From positions 496,001 to 560,000 of the forward strand of contig JBJMLO010000011.1 of the NCBI GenBank assembly GCA_045805265.1: a stretch of 64,000 bases of DNA, read 5' to 3'. Both the position numbers and the translations under genes were made by a program. The notes under the pieces were generated by a model. The model worked only from the letters and a program-made list of their open reading frames with translations. It made no database searches and had not been told where the DNA came from. Origin of the DNA: JBJMLO01 sp045805265 (GTDB lineage: Bacteria; Actinomycetota; UBA4738; JACQTL01). Position 1 is the first letter of the stretch. Every line of letters starts with the position of its first letter. This document shows positions 57,122 through 64,000 of the stretch, in pieces.

Positions 57122-58507
57122 ATGGGCGGCGGGCTGCTCACCGACCTCTACGAGCTGAACATGGCCGCGAGCTACCTCCGCCGCGGCATGGACGACGACG
57201 CGACGTTCAGCCTGTTCGTGCGGCGCCTCCCGGCGGAGCGGGGATTCGTCGTCTCGGCCGGCCTCGACGGGTGCCTGGACTTCCTCGAGGACCTCGGCTT
57301 CGACGACGAGGACCTCGGCTACCTGGGCTCGATCGGCTTCGACGACGAGGCGGTCGACGCGTTCCGTGGACTGCGGTTCACCGGCGAGGTGTGGGCCGTG
57401 CCCGAGGGCCGGATCGTGTTCGCGGGGGAGCCGGTGCTGGAGGTCACGGCGCCCCTCGCCGAGGCCCAGATCGCGGAGACGTTCCTGCTGAACCGGATCA
57501 CGCTGGAGGCGACGCTGGCCTCGAAGGCGGCGCGATGCCGGATCGCCGCGGACGATCGTGAGCTGATGGACTTCGCGTTCCGCCGCACGCACGGGCTCGA
57601 CGCGGCGATGGCGGTGGCGCGGACCACCGCGATGTGCGGGTTCGGCGCCACCAGCAACGTCGAGGCGGCTCGCCGGTTCGGCCTGCGGGCGGCGGGGACG
57701 ATGGCCCATTCCTACATCGAGGCGTTCCCCACCGAGCACGACGCGTTCCTGGCCTTCGCCGAGGACTTCCCCGGCCGGACCACGTTCCTGGTCGACACCT
57801 TCGACACCGCGGAGGGCGTGGACGCCGCCATCGCCGTGATCCGGGAGCTGGGGCTCCGGCCGCCGCTCGCCGTGCGGCTCGACTCCGGCGACCTCGACGC
57901 GCTGTCGCGCGAGGCCCGCCGGCGGCTCGACGGGGCCGGGCTGGAGGGCGTGCGGATCATCGCCAGCGGCGGGCTCGACGACGTGGACATCGAGCGGCTG
58001 GTCGCCTCGGGTGCACCCGTCGACGGGTTCGGGGTCGGCACGCGCCTCGGGGTCTCCGCCGACGCGCCCTTCCTCGACACGGTGTACAAGCTGGTCGAGA
58101 CCGGGGGGCGGGCGGTGGCCAAGCTCTCCACGGGCAAGGCGTCCATGCCCGGGCGCAAGCAGGTCTTCCGGCGATCGGCTCCGGGCGAGGACGTCCTGGG
58201 GCTCCGGGACGAGCCGGCCCCGCCGGGGACCGAGCCGCTGCTGCAGCGCGTCATGTCCGGCGGCCGCCGGAGCGCCGAGCCGGAACCGCTGGAGGCCGCC
58301 CGCGAACGGTTCCTCCGCGACCTCGCCGGGCTCCCCCCGGCGGCGCGGCGCCTGACCGATCCGGTGGCCCCCGAGCCGGCCGTCTCGGACGCGTTGCGGA
58401 AGCTGGACTCGGACGTCCGGGTGGCAATTGTTTCCCGTTCAGGTAGGGACGAATCGGACAACAACAGGGCAGGCAAGTTGACGAACCCCCGGCCAGCCGG
58501 TAGGTAA
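57122..58507 (+). CDS. pncB: nicotinate phosphoribosyltransferase
   Basis: A 461-residue enzyme converting nicotinate and PRPP to nicotinate mononucleotide (NAD salvage). It shows LLTDLYELNMAASYLRRG at the start, DFAFRRTHG, GTMAHSYIEAFP, VRLDSGDLDALSREAR and IIASGGLDDVDI, all family blocks, with the GFGVGTRLG phosphate region. The C-terminal 100 residues are the actinobacterial type. ATG 57122 fits the family start; ATG 57065 lies inside the operator region. Divergent from the permease. Confidence 0.94.
   Translation: MGGGLLTDLYELNMAASYLRRGMDDDATFSLFVRRLPAERGFVVSAGLDGCLDFLEDLGFDDEDLGYLGSIGFDDEAVDAFRGLRFTGEVWAVPEGRIVFAGEPVLEVTAPLAEAQIAETFLLNRITLEATLASKAARCRIAADDRELMDFAFRRTHGLDAAMAVARTTAMCGFGATSNVEAARRFGLRAAGTMAHSYIEAFPTEHDAFLAFAEDFPGRTTFLVDTFDTAEGVDAAIAVIRELGLRPPLAVRLDSGDLDALSREARRRLDGAGLEGVRIIASGGLDDVDIERLVASGAPVDGFGVGTRLGVSADAPFLDTVYKLVETGGRAVAKLSTGKASMPGRKQVFRRSAPGEDVLGLRDEPAPPGTEPLLQRVMSGGRRSAEPEPLEAARERFLRDLAGLPPAARRLTDPVAPEPAVSDALRKLDSDVRVAIVSRSGRDESDNNRAGKLTNPRPAGR
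58478..58506 (+). promoter_or_regulatory. promoter of the M23 peptidase gene
   Basis: TTGACG (58478-58483), a 17-base spacer and TAGGTA (58501-58506), 8 bases before ATG 58515. It is located within the last codons of the preceding gene. Confidence 0.65.
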
Positions 58508-58514
58508 GGGTCCC

Positions 58515-59906
58515 ATGCGAGCGAACCGGGGCCGCTCCCATGGCCGCGCACGCCGCCTCCGGCGACTCGTCGGTGCGGTGGTGGCGGCCGTGTTGCTGAT
58601 GGGCGTCGTCCCCGCCGGTGCCGACACCAAGTCCCAGTTGTCCGCCGCCAAGCAGCGCCTCGTGGACCTCCAGCACCAGATCACGAGCCAGGAGGCACAG
58701 CTCGCCGACATCCAGCAGCAGGAGGCCGCACAACGCTCGCGCCTCGACGCACTGCAGGGCGAGATGAACGACCTGGCCGTGAAGCTCGACCACGCGCAGA
58801 ACGCCTACGACGCGACGGTCGCCCAGGTCGCCGAGACCGAGGCCAGCCTCCAGGTCGCCAAGAACCGGTACCGGGCGCTCCGGGGCCGGCTGGACGCGCG
58901 GGCCAGGGCCGCGTACGAGATGGGCCCGGCGTCGAGCCTCGGGATCATCCTGGGGTCCGCGACCGTGGGCGAGCTGTCGGACAAGCTGGAGTTCGTCAAC
59001 CAGCTCTCCTCGCTCGACGCCAACCTGGCGGCCGAGGTGCAGAACCGGGCGAACGCGCTCGAGGCGCAGCGGCTGCAGCTGGAGGAGATCAGGGCCCGGC
59101 AGGTCGCGGCGCTCAACGACCTCCATTCGCAGCAGATGCAGCTGGACGCCAAGTTCAACGAGGCCAAGGGCATCTACGACGACCTGGCCTCGAAGGCCGC
59201 CCAGGTCGCCTCGATCGCCAACGACCTGCAGTCCAAGCAGTCCGAGGTCGACTCGCTGGTCGGGCGGCTGCAGCGGCAGCTGAAGGCCGAGCAGCTCGCC
59301 GCCGCCCGGGCGGCGGCCGCGGAGGCGGCCAGGCAGGCGGCCGCGGCCAAGGCGGCCCAGCAGCAACAGCAACAACAGGATTCGGGCGGCTCCGGCGGGG
59401 GCGGCTCCGGCGGGGGCGGCTCCGGTGGGGGCGGCTCCGGTGGCGGTAGCGGGGGAACCGTGTCGGGCTCCCCGTTCTCGGTGTGTCCCGTCGATCAGCC
59501 CCGGGCCTACGGCGACTCGTTCGGCGCCCCTCGCTACGCCGGCGGGTACCACCCTCACGCCGGCAACGACATCCTGGCGCCGCGGGGGACCGCGATCCGG
59601 GCCCCGTTCTCCGGGACGGCCTCGGCCGACGCCAACGGCCTCGGCGGCAACGCGGTCATCGTGTCCGGGACGGAGGGCTTTGTGTACAACGCCCACCTGA
59701 ACAGCTACGGGACGCTCGGCAGCGTGTCGGCGGGCACCGTCATCGGGTACGTGGGCGACTCCGGCGACGCGCAGGGCGGACCGACGCACGACCACTTCGA
59801 ATGGCACCCCAACGTGATCCCGTCCAACCCCTACCGGAGCGTGTACGGCTACACGGTGATCGGCGACGCGATCGACCCGTATCCGTACCTGAACATGGTC
59901 TGCTAG
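58515..59906 (+). CDS. secreted coiled-coil M23 peptidase (EnvC-like)
   Basis: A 463-residue exported protein. The signal peptide (residues 1-36) ends VPAGADT. A long coiled coil (about residues 40-275) resembles EnvC/NlpD activators and actinobacterial RipA-like N-termini. A Q7 run, a 25-residue Gly-Ser linker and a C-terminal M23 domain (about 320-463) follow. The M23 domain has HPHAGNDILAPRGT and, later, THDHFEWHP. The first ligand His is in H-x-x-x-N-D and the final H-x-H is present, consistent with zinc binding. Cuts peptidoglycan cross-bridges or activates an amidase. ATG 58515. Confidence 0.87.
   Translation: MRANRGRSHGRARRLRRLVGAVVAAVLLMGVVPAGADTKSQLSAAKQRLVDLQHQITSQEAQLADIQQQEAAQRSRLDALQGEMNDLAVKLDHAQNAYDATVAQVAETEASLQVAKNRYRALRGRLDARARAAYEMGPASSLGIILGSATVGELSDKLEFVNQLSSLDANLAAEVQNRANALEAQRLQLEEIRARQVAALNDLHSQQMQLDAKFNEAKGIYDDLASKAAQVASIANDLQSKQSEVDSLVGRLQRQLKAEQLAAARAAAAEAARQAAAAKAAQQQQQQQDSGGSGGGGSGGGGSGGGGSGGGSGGTVSGSPFSVCPVDQPRAYGDSFGAPRYAGGYHPHAGNDILAPRGTAIRAPFSGTASADANGLGGNAVIVSGTEGFVYNAHLNSYGTLGSVSAGTVIGYVGDSGDAQGGPTHDHFEWHPNVIPSNPYRSVYGYTVIGDAIDPYPYLNMVC
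59386..59445 (+). repeat. tandem 15-bp repeats encoding a GGGGS linker
   Basis: Four copies of a 15-base unit starting GCGGCTCC at 59386, 59401, 59416 and 59431, encoding SGGGG repeats between the coiled coil and peptidase domain. Confidence 0.85.
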
Positions 59907-59912
59907 GCGGAC

Positions 59913-60104
59913 TCAGCCCGCCTCGAGCGACATCCGGTAGGCCTCGTCGCCGTCCTCGAGCAGGGCGACGAGCTGGACACCCGAGGCCGCCAGGTCCGGC
60001 CACCGCTCCCCCATCCACGCCTCCGCGACCTCACGGTCGTCGAACTCCTCGGAGCGCCCGGTCTCCGATTCGGCCCCGTCCAGGAGGACCCAGACCCAGC
60101 TCAT
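59913..60104 (-). CDS. small hypothetical protein
   Basis: A 63-residue acidic soluble protein, starting MSWVWVLLDGAESETGRSEE, with FDDREVAEAWMGERWPDLAASG and a conserved-looking ending EAYRMSLE. ATG 60104. It lies between the two convergent or co-directional cell-wall hydrolase genes. I recall similar small actinobacterial proteins annotated only as hypothetical. No role can be assigned. Confidence 0.6.
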   Translation of the reverse strand: MSWVWVLLDGAESETGRSEEFDDREVAEAWMGERWPDLAASGVQLVALLEDGDEAYRMSLEAG

Positions 60105-60171
60105 TCCCCAAGCCTAATCACCACAGCGTCGACGCCCACCAGTGGATTGGCCAATTGGGGAGGCCGGCCGG

Positions 60172-60177
60172 TAGGGT
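60172..60177 (+). promoter_or_regulatory. -10 element of the NlpC/P60 gene
   Basis: TAGGGT, 6 bases before GTG 60184; a weak TTGGCC at 60147-60152 has a 19-base spacer. Confidence 0.45.
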
Positions 60178-60183
60178 CCTGCG

Positions 60184-61548
60184 GTGCGTGTGAGCCCCTT
60201 CCGCACGGGGCGCCGGCTCAAGTTTCAGCGGGCCGGGCCCGAATACGGACATGTGACACCGCGGCCCCTCCTGCGGCGGCTCTTCGCCGTCCTCGCCCTG
60301 TTCGCGATCCTGATCGCCGTTCCCACGGCGCCCGCGTTGGCCGGGGGCGGCTCGGGCGGCGCGATAGTCAACGTCAACGGCGGCGACCAGCCCGCCGGTC
60401 CCCCGGTCGAGGTCGCGACGGCTTCGACCGGTGACTCGCGGACCGCCTCGACCGCGTCCTGGTCCGACGTCCCCAGCCCCCCCTGGGGCTGGGCCAGGAC
60501 CGCCATCGACACGGTAGCCCGTTCACACGACTGGATGCGCGACTTCGGGACGACCACCTTCAAGCCGGGGGCCCTCGAGAGCCGGCGGCTGTTCGCCCGG
60601 GCGGTCGTCAAGGCCTTCGCGCCGAGCGAGAAGCCCGACCCGGCCATCACGTTCTCGGACGTCCCCCGCACCGATCCCGACTTCCCCTACATGAACGTGG
60701 CGGCGAAGAAGGGCTGGATCACCGCCTCGGGCGATCGCTTCCTGCCGGCGAACCCCATCGGCATGATCCAGGTCCATCGCGCGCTGGTCTGGGCCCTCGG
60801 GCTCTCCAGCGTGGTCGCCGGCGCCAACAAGATGCACACGACCGACGGCTACCGGTTCCATCACGGCTCGACGTTCGGGACGCGCCTGATCGGAGCGGTG
60901 CTCGGCCTGCGCTACAACCACCAAGATGACGAGTCGCTCGACGTCGGCCCCGGCGACGCCCTCAACCGCGCCGAGGTGGCGTGGTCGCTGTACCGTGCCT
61001 ACGTCATCAACACGTCGGAGAGCTGGAGGAAGACCCAGGTCCAGGCCTACGCGAACATCCACCTGGGACCCGTGTCCGCGGCCTTCCATCAGGTCGTCGA
61101 GTTCGGGATGCGCTACGTGGGGTTCCCTTACGTCTACGCCGGCGAGTGGAACACGAAGTCGCCGCCCGGCTACTGCTGCGGCTACCAGCCCCGCGGCGGC
61201 TTCGACTGTTCGGGCCTGATGTGGTGGGTCCTGCGGGAGGGCGACTCGATGTACGACAACACCGCGGTGCGAAAGTACCCGGGGTTCATCCTCAACAACC
61301 AGCGTTCCTCGAACGACATGGCCAAGGCCATCCCCGTCAGCAAGCGGCTGAAGTGGGAGGACATCAGGGCCGGGAACCTGCTGTTCTACGACAGCAACCA
61401 CGACGGGACGATCGACCACGTCGACCTGAACCTGGGGTGGGGGTGGGCGCTGGACTCCGGGTCCAACGGAGTGACGATCGTTCGGCTCCCGAACTCGTGG
61501 TACCAGGACGTCTTCGCCTGGGGGCGCAAGCTCGTCCCGGCTTCCTGA
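60184..61548 (+). CDS. secreted SLH-like/NlpC-P60 peptidoglycan hydrolase
   Basis: A 454-residue exported protein. The signal anchor spans about residues 30-56 (RLFAVLALFAILIAVPTAPA). The middle (about 90-290) contains S-layer-homology-like units: FARAVVKAF, TFSDVPRTDPDFPYMNVAAKKGWI and FLPANPIGMIQVHRALVWAL. The C-terminal NlpC/P60 domain has GGFDCSGLMWWVL (catalytic Cys) and TIDHVDLNLG (catalytic His). GTG 60184 fits a leaderless start. It would cleave peptide stems of peptidoglycan while bound to the wall through the SLH region. Confidence 0.87.
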   Translation: MRVSPFRTGRRLKFQRAGPEYGHVTPRPLLRRLFAVLALFAILIAVPTAPALAGGGSGGAIVNVNGGDQPAGPPVEVATASTGDSRTASTASWSDVPSPPWGWARTAIDTVARSHDWMRDFGTTTFKPGALESRRLFARAVVKAFAPSEKPDPAITFSDVPRTDPDFPYMNVAAKKGWITASGDRFLPANPIGMIQVHRALVWALGLSSVVAGANKMHTTDGYRFHHGSTFGTRLIGAVLGLRYNHQDDESLDVGPGDALNRAEVAWSLYRAYVINTSESWRKTQVQAYANIHLGPVSAAFHQVVEFGMRYVGFPYVYAGEWNTKSPPGYCCGYQPRGGFDCSGLMWWVLREGDSMYDNTAVRKYPGFILNNQRSSNDMAKAIPVSKRLKWEDIRAGNLLFYDSNHDGTIDHVDLNLGWGWALDSGSNGVTIVRLPNSWYQDVFAWGRKLVPAS

Positions 61549-61661
61549 TCAGGCCCCAAACCCGCCTTCCGCGACCCCTGCGTTCGTACCTTCGGCGTGC
61601 GCGCCGGGGTGCGGCGGAGGCTTCGCGTGGTGGCCCGGGTCAGCGGAAGGATCGCAATCGT

Positions 61662-62030
61662 CTACGGGGGGCCGATGACCTTTTCCACGGCCTCCAGCAT
61701 CTGGGCCATGTTGAAGGGGCGGCGGAGCTCTGCCTCCACGGGGACGAGGACGAGTTTGCCGGTCTCGCCTTGGGGGGCCATGAAGACGATGATCTTGGTG
61801 TCGGCGAGGGTCGGGTCCTGGCGCACGGCCTTGATGGTGCCCCAGCCGTCGCTGTCGGGCAGCTCGGCGTCGAGCATCAGGAGGTCGTAGTCGCCCTCGC
61901 GGAGGCGGGCGACGCCCTCCTCGCCAGTGGTGCACTCGTCCACCTCGTAGCCCTCGAGGCGCAGGCGGAGCACGGGCTGGTGCATGAACTCCGGCCGGTT
62001 GTCGACGAACAGGACGCGCTTCTTGCCCAC
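61662..62030 (-). CDS. stand-alone atypical receiver-domain protein
   Basis: A 122-residue CheY-like receiver without output domain. It begins KKRVLFVDNRPEF; the usual acidic pair has one Asp followed by Asn. DLLMLDAELPDSDGWG carries the phospho-acceptor Asp. The switch Thr/Ser region reads IVFMAPQG and the usual Lys in AELRRPF is replaced by Arg, so signalling may differ. GTG 62030 overlaps the NIL-domain gene stop by 1 base; it belongs to the LarE operon. Confidence 0.78.
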   Translation of the reverse strand: MGKKRVLFVDNRPEFMHQPVLRLRLEGYEVDECTTGEEGVARLREGDYDLLMLDAELPDSDGWGTIKAVRQDPTLADTKIIVFMAPQGETGKLVLVPVEAELRRPFNMAQMLEAVEKVIGPP

Positions 62031-62275
62031 TACCCCTCCCCGAGGCGCTCCACGGTGATGCCCTTCTCCGCCAGCCAGGCCACCGCGTCGGCGACCTGAG
62101 CCTCCGAGCCCGCGATCTCCAGGATGATCCAGGCGAATCGCTCGTCGACGTTCGCGCCGCGGATGTTCGTCACGACGTCGAACCGCCGTCCCAGCTCGTG
62201 GATGACGGGCTCGTCGATCAGGTGCTCCGGGAAGGTCAGGTGGAACCGGGGTCCGCCGGGCCGGGCCTCGCTCAC
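62030..62275 (-). CDS. NIL-domain (ACT-like) protein
   Basis: An 81-residue protein with the NIL fold pattern: RFHLTFPEHLIDEPVIHELGRRFDVVTNIRGANV and WIILEIAGSEAQVADAVAWLAEKGITVERL. NIL domains occur at the C-terminus of methionine transporters and beside sulfur-handling enzymes. GTG 62275 overlaps the LarE stop by 4 bases (GTGA). Its place directly after larE suggests a role in sulfur or ligand sensing for that enzyme; no direct evidence. Confidence 0.82.
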   Translation of the reverse strand: MSEARPGGPRFHLTFPEHLIDEPVIHELGRRFDVVTNIRGANVDERFAWIILEIAGSEAQVADAVAWLAEKGITVERLGEG

Positions 62276-63105
62276 GCCGGCGGGGCTCCCGGCGTCCCCG
62301 GCGGGTTCATGCTCCCCGACCGGAATCCCTCCAGGTCCACCGTGACGTACCGGTAGCCGAGTCCCCGTAGCGCCTCGACCACCCGTTCCCGCACACCGGG
62401 CGACACCAGGCGGGCGACCTCGTCGGCCTCCACCTCGACCCGGGCCACCTCGCCGTGCACCCGCACACGGACCTGGCGGAAGCCGAGGTCCTTCACCGCG
62501 CGCTCCGCCCGACCCACCCGCGACAGGTCCTCCACCGTGATCCTCACTCCGTGCTCGATCCGCGACGACAGGCAGGCGGATGCCGGCTTGTCCCAGGTCG
62601 GCAGGCCCAGGTCGAGCGCAGCCCGGCGGACCTCCGCCTTGGTCATTCCCGCCTCAACGAGGGGATGGCGGACGGCGTGCTCGCCGGCGGCCCGGAGCCC
62701 CGGCCGCCAGTCGCCCAGGTCGTCGACGTTGGCCCCCGAGACGACCGCCGGAAGGTCCTCCTCGACGGCGATCCGCCCCAGGACGTCGTACAGCTCGGTC
62801 TTGCAGTGGTAGCAGCGGTCCGCGCCGTTCGCGACGTAGCCCTCTCGCTCGACCTCGTGGGTTCGCACGGCCCGGTGGCGGACGCCGATCAGCGCGGCCA
62901 CCTCCCGGGCCTCCCGGAGCTCGCCGGGCGGCAGCGACGGCGAGACCGCCGTCACGGCCAGCGCGCGATCGCCCAGGGCCCGGGCGGCCACGGCGGCGAC
63001 CAGGGCGGAGTCCGTGCCGCCGGAGAACGCCACCACGGCGCCGCCGGTCGACGCCAGCACGGCGTGCAGCCGCTCCAGCTTCACCGAGGCCGAGGTCACC
63101 ACCAT
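62272..63105 (-). CDS. larE: ATP-dependent sacrificial sulfur transferase LarE
   Basis: A 277-residue PP-loop enzyme. The ATP motif is AFSGGTDSAL. RCYHCKTELYD and GANVDDLGDWRPGL are family blocks. KPASACLSSRI contains the cysteine that in LarE donates its sulfur to the nickel-pincer cofactor precursor. LarB and LarC, needed for the complete pathway, are not in the window. ATG 63105; an AAGAAT element 7 bases upstream suggests a leaderless mRNA. Operon: larE, NIL protein, receiver protein. Confidence 0.9.
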   Translation of the reverse strand: MVVTSASVKLERLHAVLASTGGAVVAFSGGTDSALVAAVAARALGDRALAVTAVSPSLPPGELREAREVAALIGVRHRAVRTHEVEREGYVANGADRCYHCKTELYDVLGRIAVEEDLPAVVSGANVDDLGDWRPGLRAAGEHAVRHPLVEAGMTKAEVRRAALDLGLPTWDKPASACLSSRIEHGVRITVEDLSRVGRAERAVKDLGFRQVRVRVHGEVARVEVEADEVARLVSPGVRERVVEALRGLGYRYVTVDLEGFRSGSMNPPGTPGAPPA

Positions 63106-63154
63106 GCCGACGATTCTTGCACGCGCCGCCGACAGGCCGCCCCGCCCGGCGGGC

Positions 63155-64000
63155 TCAGCCCGTCCCCGGGCGCGGACCGGGACCGGCCATGCGCGGCCCC
63201 TCGCAGTCCGTCCGGAGCGGCACCGGGTCCGGCGCCCGCGGGGCGCGCGAGAAGTCGAACGCCTCGCTCAGGTCGCTCGCCGACCGGTCCCTGCGCGTCA
63301 GCTTCGGCAGCCCCCAGTTCCACTCGATGAACTCGAGCACGGAGGAGAACTCCCCCGCGGTGTGGTCGACGTAGCCCTCCCGGGCATAGGGCGAGATCAC
63401 GAGGAGCGGGACGCGCATCCCGAACCCGTACCGGTCGATCTGCGGCGGCACGACGTGGTCGTAGAACCCGCCCCAGTCGTCCCAGGTCAGGAAGATCGCC
63501 GTGTCCTTCCACATCGGGCCCCGCATGATCGCGTTCACCACCTGGGCGGTCCAGTTCTCGCCCCAGCACAGGCTGTACTCGGGATGGTCGGACAGCTGAT
63601 ACCGAGGGGTAACCCACGTCACGGGGGGCAGCCGGTTCGCGTGGATGTCGTCGATGAGCTGGTCCGTTGGGAACACGTGCTGCTGCCACTGGTTCGTCTC
63701 CCGGACGTGCCGGATCGCGTCGTACGCGGACCAGATGTAGCCCTGCTGGATGTAGGACGCCGCGTAGTAGGCCCACGGGATGGCGGCCCGGTTCAGCAGG
63801 TCGCCCTCCGTGCGGATATCGAAGCACGGCGGCACGCTCGAGACGTAGCCCTCCTCGTTCACGACGTCGACGGTCTGGCCGGGGCGGGCGTCGCAGCCCC
63901 ACACCTTGCGGAACCCGCTCCCGGCCTGGATCACCGCCTGGGGGTCGGGCCGGGGGTTGTCGTGCGCGCCCGCCGACTGCGCGGCGATCGTGAACAGGTG
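63155..64000 (-). CDS. phospholipase C-type phosphoesterase, partial (N-terminus outside window)
   Basis: The frame is open to base 64000, reading HLFTIAAQSAGAHDNPRPDP into the recognised region, so the N-terminus with the catalytic E-N-R-S/T-F motif lies beyond the window. Present blocks: TWVTPRYQLSDHPEYSLCWGENWT, FLTWDDWGGFYDHVVPP, YGFGMRVPLLVISPYAREGYV, EFSSVLEFIEWNWGLP. The C-terminus is similar to that of the gene at 37885-39486. The third member of the family within 31 kb. It is downstream of and separate from the larE operon (49 bases after its 3' end to the larE start). Confidence 0.88.
   Translation of the reverse strand, partial: HLFTIAAQSAGAHDNPRPDPQAVIQAGSGFRKVWGCDARPGQTVDVVNEEGYVSSVPPCFDIRTEGDLLNRAAIPWAYYAASYIQQGYIWSAYDAIRHVRETNQWQQHVFPTDQLIDDIHANRLPPVTWVTPRYQLSDHPEYSLCWGENWTAQVVNAIMRGPMWKDTAIFLTWDDWGGFYDHVVPPQIDRYGFGMRVPLLVISPYAREGYVDHTAGEFSSVLEFIEWNWGLPKLTRRDRSASDLSEAFDFSRAPRAPDPVPLRTDCEGPRMAGPGPRPGTG

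Noticed and set aside
59386..59445. Vector or engineered sequence because of the GGGGS linker
   Set aside because: Flanking codons, domain context and GC are those of the chromosome, and the linker joins two natural domains of a secreted hydrolase.
1..64000. tRNA, rRNA, known riboswitches and CRISPR arrays
   Set aside because: Scanned by eye for conserved tRNA arms, regularly spaced direct repeats and riboswitch cores ahead of the wall-hydrolase, molybdenum and NAD-salvage genes; none was convincing. A covariance-model search could still find a weak one.

Overview
The window is very GC-rich, with strong G/C at third codon positions, GTG starts alongside ATG, Tat-exported phosphoesterases, TDH/KBL threonine degradation, an ECF42-type sigma factor and an FtsX/PadR efflux locus. 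This suggests a chromosomal segment of an uncultured or poorly characterised Actinomycetota lineage. That placement is inferred from gene content; no rRNA or tRNA gene was seen.

Layout. 1-3303: partial FtsX-type permease and a beta-propeller lipoprotein (minus strand). 3357-5788: acyl-CoA dehydrogenase (glutaryl-CoA dehydrogenase type), enoyl-CoA hydratase and RidA. 5918-7957: two DGPF/YCII proteins and their ECF42-type sigma factor. 7960-13076: TrpB2, SRPBCC protein, GAF histidine kinase, secreted polysaccharide deacetylase. 13145-15796: an IS1595-like transposon with terminal repeats and an 8-bp target duplication. It carries a RelA/SpoT-type alarmone synthetase plus three tiny overlapping genes as cargo. 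15798-19737: PadR regulator with an ABC ATPase and permease; the transposon lies directly against its promoter. 19789-23177: kbl, tdh and an aldo/keto reductase. 23300-26316: beta-helix/RTX surface protein, DinB-like protein, FAH-family hydrolase. 26436-31136: a minus-strand operon with MauE-like and MauD-like genes, a Tat-exported 22-cysteine protein, membrane proteins and a secreted beta-propeller. 31401-39486: KamA-family radical SAM enzyme, two phospholipase C-type phosphoesterases, and a zinc-ribbon/adenylate cyclase/ATPase regulator.

39634-43350: MreB-like protein, a MoaB-XdhC fusion and divergent MoaA (molybdenum cofactor). 43468-48774: ribbon-helix-helix protein, CRP-family regulator, a 39-residue lysine-rich peptide with three CRP-like operators upstream, small membrane proteins, and an M50 metalloprotease with two cyclic-nucleotide-binding domains plus a secreted partner. 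49185-54869: DHA2 transporter, HemK/PrmC-like methyltransferase, a paired acyl-CoA dehydrogenase operon, GroES-like protein, YjbQ protein. 54916-58507: proline-rich membrane protein, a permease behind a CsoR-like operator, nicotinate phosphoribosyltransferase. 58515-64000: M23 and NlpC/P60 cell-wall hydrolases, an atypical receiver, NIL-domain protein and LarE, and a third phosphoesterase that runs off the end.

Two patterns run across the window. Many first-of-operon genes appear leaderless: a TAnnnT -10 element sits 6-8 bases before the start codon. Many co-directional genes overlap by 4 bases (ATGA or GTGA), indicating translational coupling. The most interesting parts are the transposon with its possible toxic alarmone synthetase cargo, the Mau-like redox operon, and the CRP/cyclic-nucleotide/M50 protease neighbourhood.
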